NCBI GenBank assembly: GCA_029979405.1
Contig: JAPOHM010000081.1
Location: forward strand, 1-6,567
Length of the DNA stretch: 6,567 bases
Reading direction: 5' to 3'
DNA from: Methanobacteriota archaeon
GTDB taxonomy: Archaea; Thermoplasmatota; Poseidoniia; Poseidoniales; Poseidoniaceae
Shown: in pieces, positions 5,987 through 6,567 of the stretch
How positions within the stretch are numbered: position 1 is the first letter of the stretch
How the letters are laid out: every line of letters begins with the position of its first letter
Translations under genes and position numbers: made by a program
The notes under the pieces: model-generated
Seen by the model: the letters and a program-made list of their open reading frames with translations, nothing else
The model's database searches: none
Told to the model about the DNA's origin: nothing

Positions 5987-6567
5987 ATGGGCGCACCAAA
6001 GGGGATGATTGAGTTTTCAAGAACTTCAATCTGCTCCGAGACAATAAGTCCAATCCAAAAACAGCTTTACTTGTACGCAACTTTAACTTTCATTTCGGTA
6101 TTTTTTTCAATTTACTATCCCTTAATTTGGATAATTTCAATCGTTTGCGCAATATTTTCATACTCAAAATTTACGACCATCAAATTCACAAAAAGTGTTC
6201 CATTATCGGTCAATCTTAACCATCCGTTTATGGATACAGAATATATCTCAGGGTCCGAAATTATGGTCAATTTTAATGGTCAGTGGGTGAATCCAGGAAC
6301 AAATCTTCTCAAGCTTGCCAAAGACCCAATTCAGGGATGGGTTGTGCATAAATTGGACAATGACTTGTCCATATTGTCTGCCTGGGAATCAAAAAAGAGT
6401 GAAAAAATTCTTACAAAGCAGTTGACAATAATTAATCAGGCAATATCGCTTAATAATGCAATAAATGAAACGAATGATGAATTTGAGGATGCTAGGGAAA
6501 GAGAATCTCAAGAATCAACACTTCTTGAGAGAAATTGGATGCCTGAAGAAGAATTAGAAATTCAGGG
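5987..6567 (+). CDS. Unrecognised protein with N-terminal membrane hairpin, 3'-truncated
   Basis: The frame is open from 5975 (after a TAG at 5972-5974) through the right edge, giving at least 193 residues from the ATG at 5987. An alternative ATG at 6005 would drop six residues; neither has a good Shine-Dalgarno site, and a short-leader transcript is possible. Residues about 27-60 (LYLYATLTFISVFFSIYY, then PLIWIISIVCAIFSYS) are strongly hydrophobic, long enough for two short membrane helices forming a hairpin with a tiny loop. The remainder is soluble: a probable beta-rich part (EIMVNFNGQWVNPGTNLLKL, then IQGWVVHKL) followed by a charged, Asn/Glu-rich likely helical region (about 135-193) that continues off the window. 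The long open frame and the membrane segment support a real gene. I do not recognise the family. It is divergent from the DUF835-AAA+ operon and may share its promoter region. Confidence 0.65.
   Translation, partial: MGAPKGMIEFSRTSICSETISPIQKQLYLYATLTFISVFFSIYYPLIWIISIVCAIFSYSKFTTIKFTKSVPLSVNLNHPFMDTEYISGSEIMVNFNGQWVNPGTNLLKLAKDPIQGWVVHKLDNDLSILSAWESKKSEKILTKQLTIINQAISLNNAINETNDEFEDARERESQESTLLERNWMPEEELEIQ

Noticed and set aside
1..6567. CRISPR arrays, tRNA or rRNA genes, insertion sequences
   Set aside because: No regularly spaced repeats, cloverleaf-like segments, transposase motifs or terminal inverted repeats were seen on reading both strands.

Overview
This window looks like archaeal chromosome, most likely from a planktonic Thermoplasmatota-type euryarchaeon (Marine Group II/III-like). 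The main support is a DUF835 protein, a family that is largely archaeal and common in Thermoplasmata. Secondary hints are Shine-Dalgarno sites of the GGTGA / AAGGAGGA kind, tightly overlapping genes and an A+T-leaning composition. The lineage is inferred; there is no rRNA or other marker gene here.

Layout from left to right. (1) Bases 2-751, plus strand: the 3' end of an unrecognised gene whose start lies left of the window. (2) Bases 739-1905, minus strand: a complete citrate synthase with all catalytic and oxaloacetate-binding residues, overlapping gene 1 tail-to-tail by 13 bp. (3) Bases 1906-2032: a gap with a probable promoter and repeated AGTGT half-sites. (4) Bases 2033-5882, minus strand: three genes transcribed leftward, each starting inside the stop codon of the one before (two 4-bp ATGA overlaps). 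In transcription order these are a DUF835 protein with a DUF4388/PATAN-like N-terminus and a long acidic-then-basic tail, a DnaA/Hda-like AAA+ ATPase with extra N- and C-terminal regions and no DnaA DNA-binding domain, and a small cysteine-rich YkgJ-type metal-chelating protein. (5) Bases 5883-5986: a short divergent intergenic region with a hairpin over the operon's ribosome-binding site, a second inverted repeat and a shared TATA-like element. (6) From about 5987 to the right edge, plus strand: the start of an unrecognised protein with an N-terminal membrane hairpin.

The most notable part is the three-gene minus-strand operon. Archaea normally start replication with Orc1/Cdc6, not DnaA, so a protein that follows the DnaA AAA+ core nearly motif by motif, but lacks domain IV and the usual arginine finger, is unexpected. 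Its stop/start overlap with a DUF835 protein suggests the two products work together. The function is unknown; candidates include a regulatory or scaffold ATPase for DNA, or a signalling complex. Citrate synthase appears to be an ordinary TCA-cycle gene with its own promoter. No RNA genes, CRISPR arrays or insertion sequences were seen, and no stretch longer than 300 bases lacks a gene.
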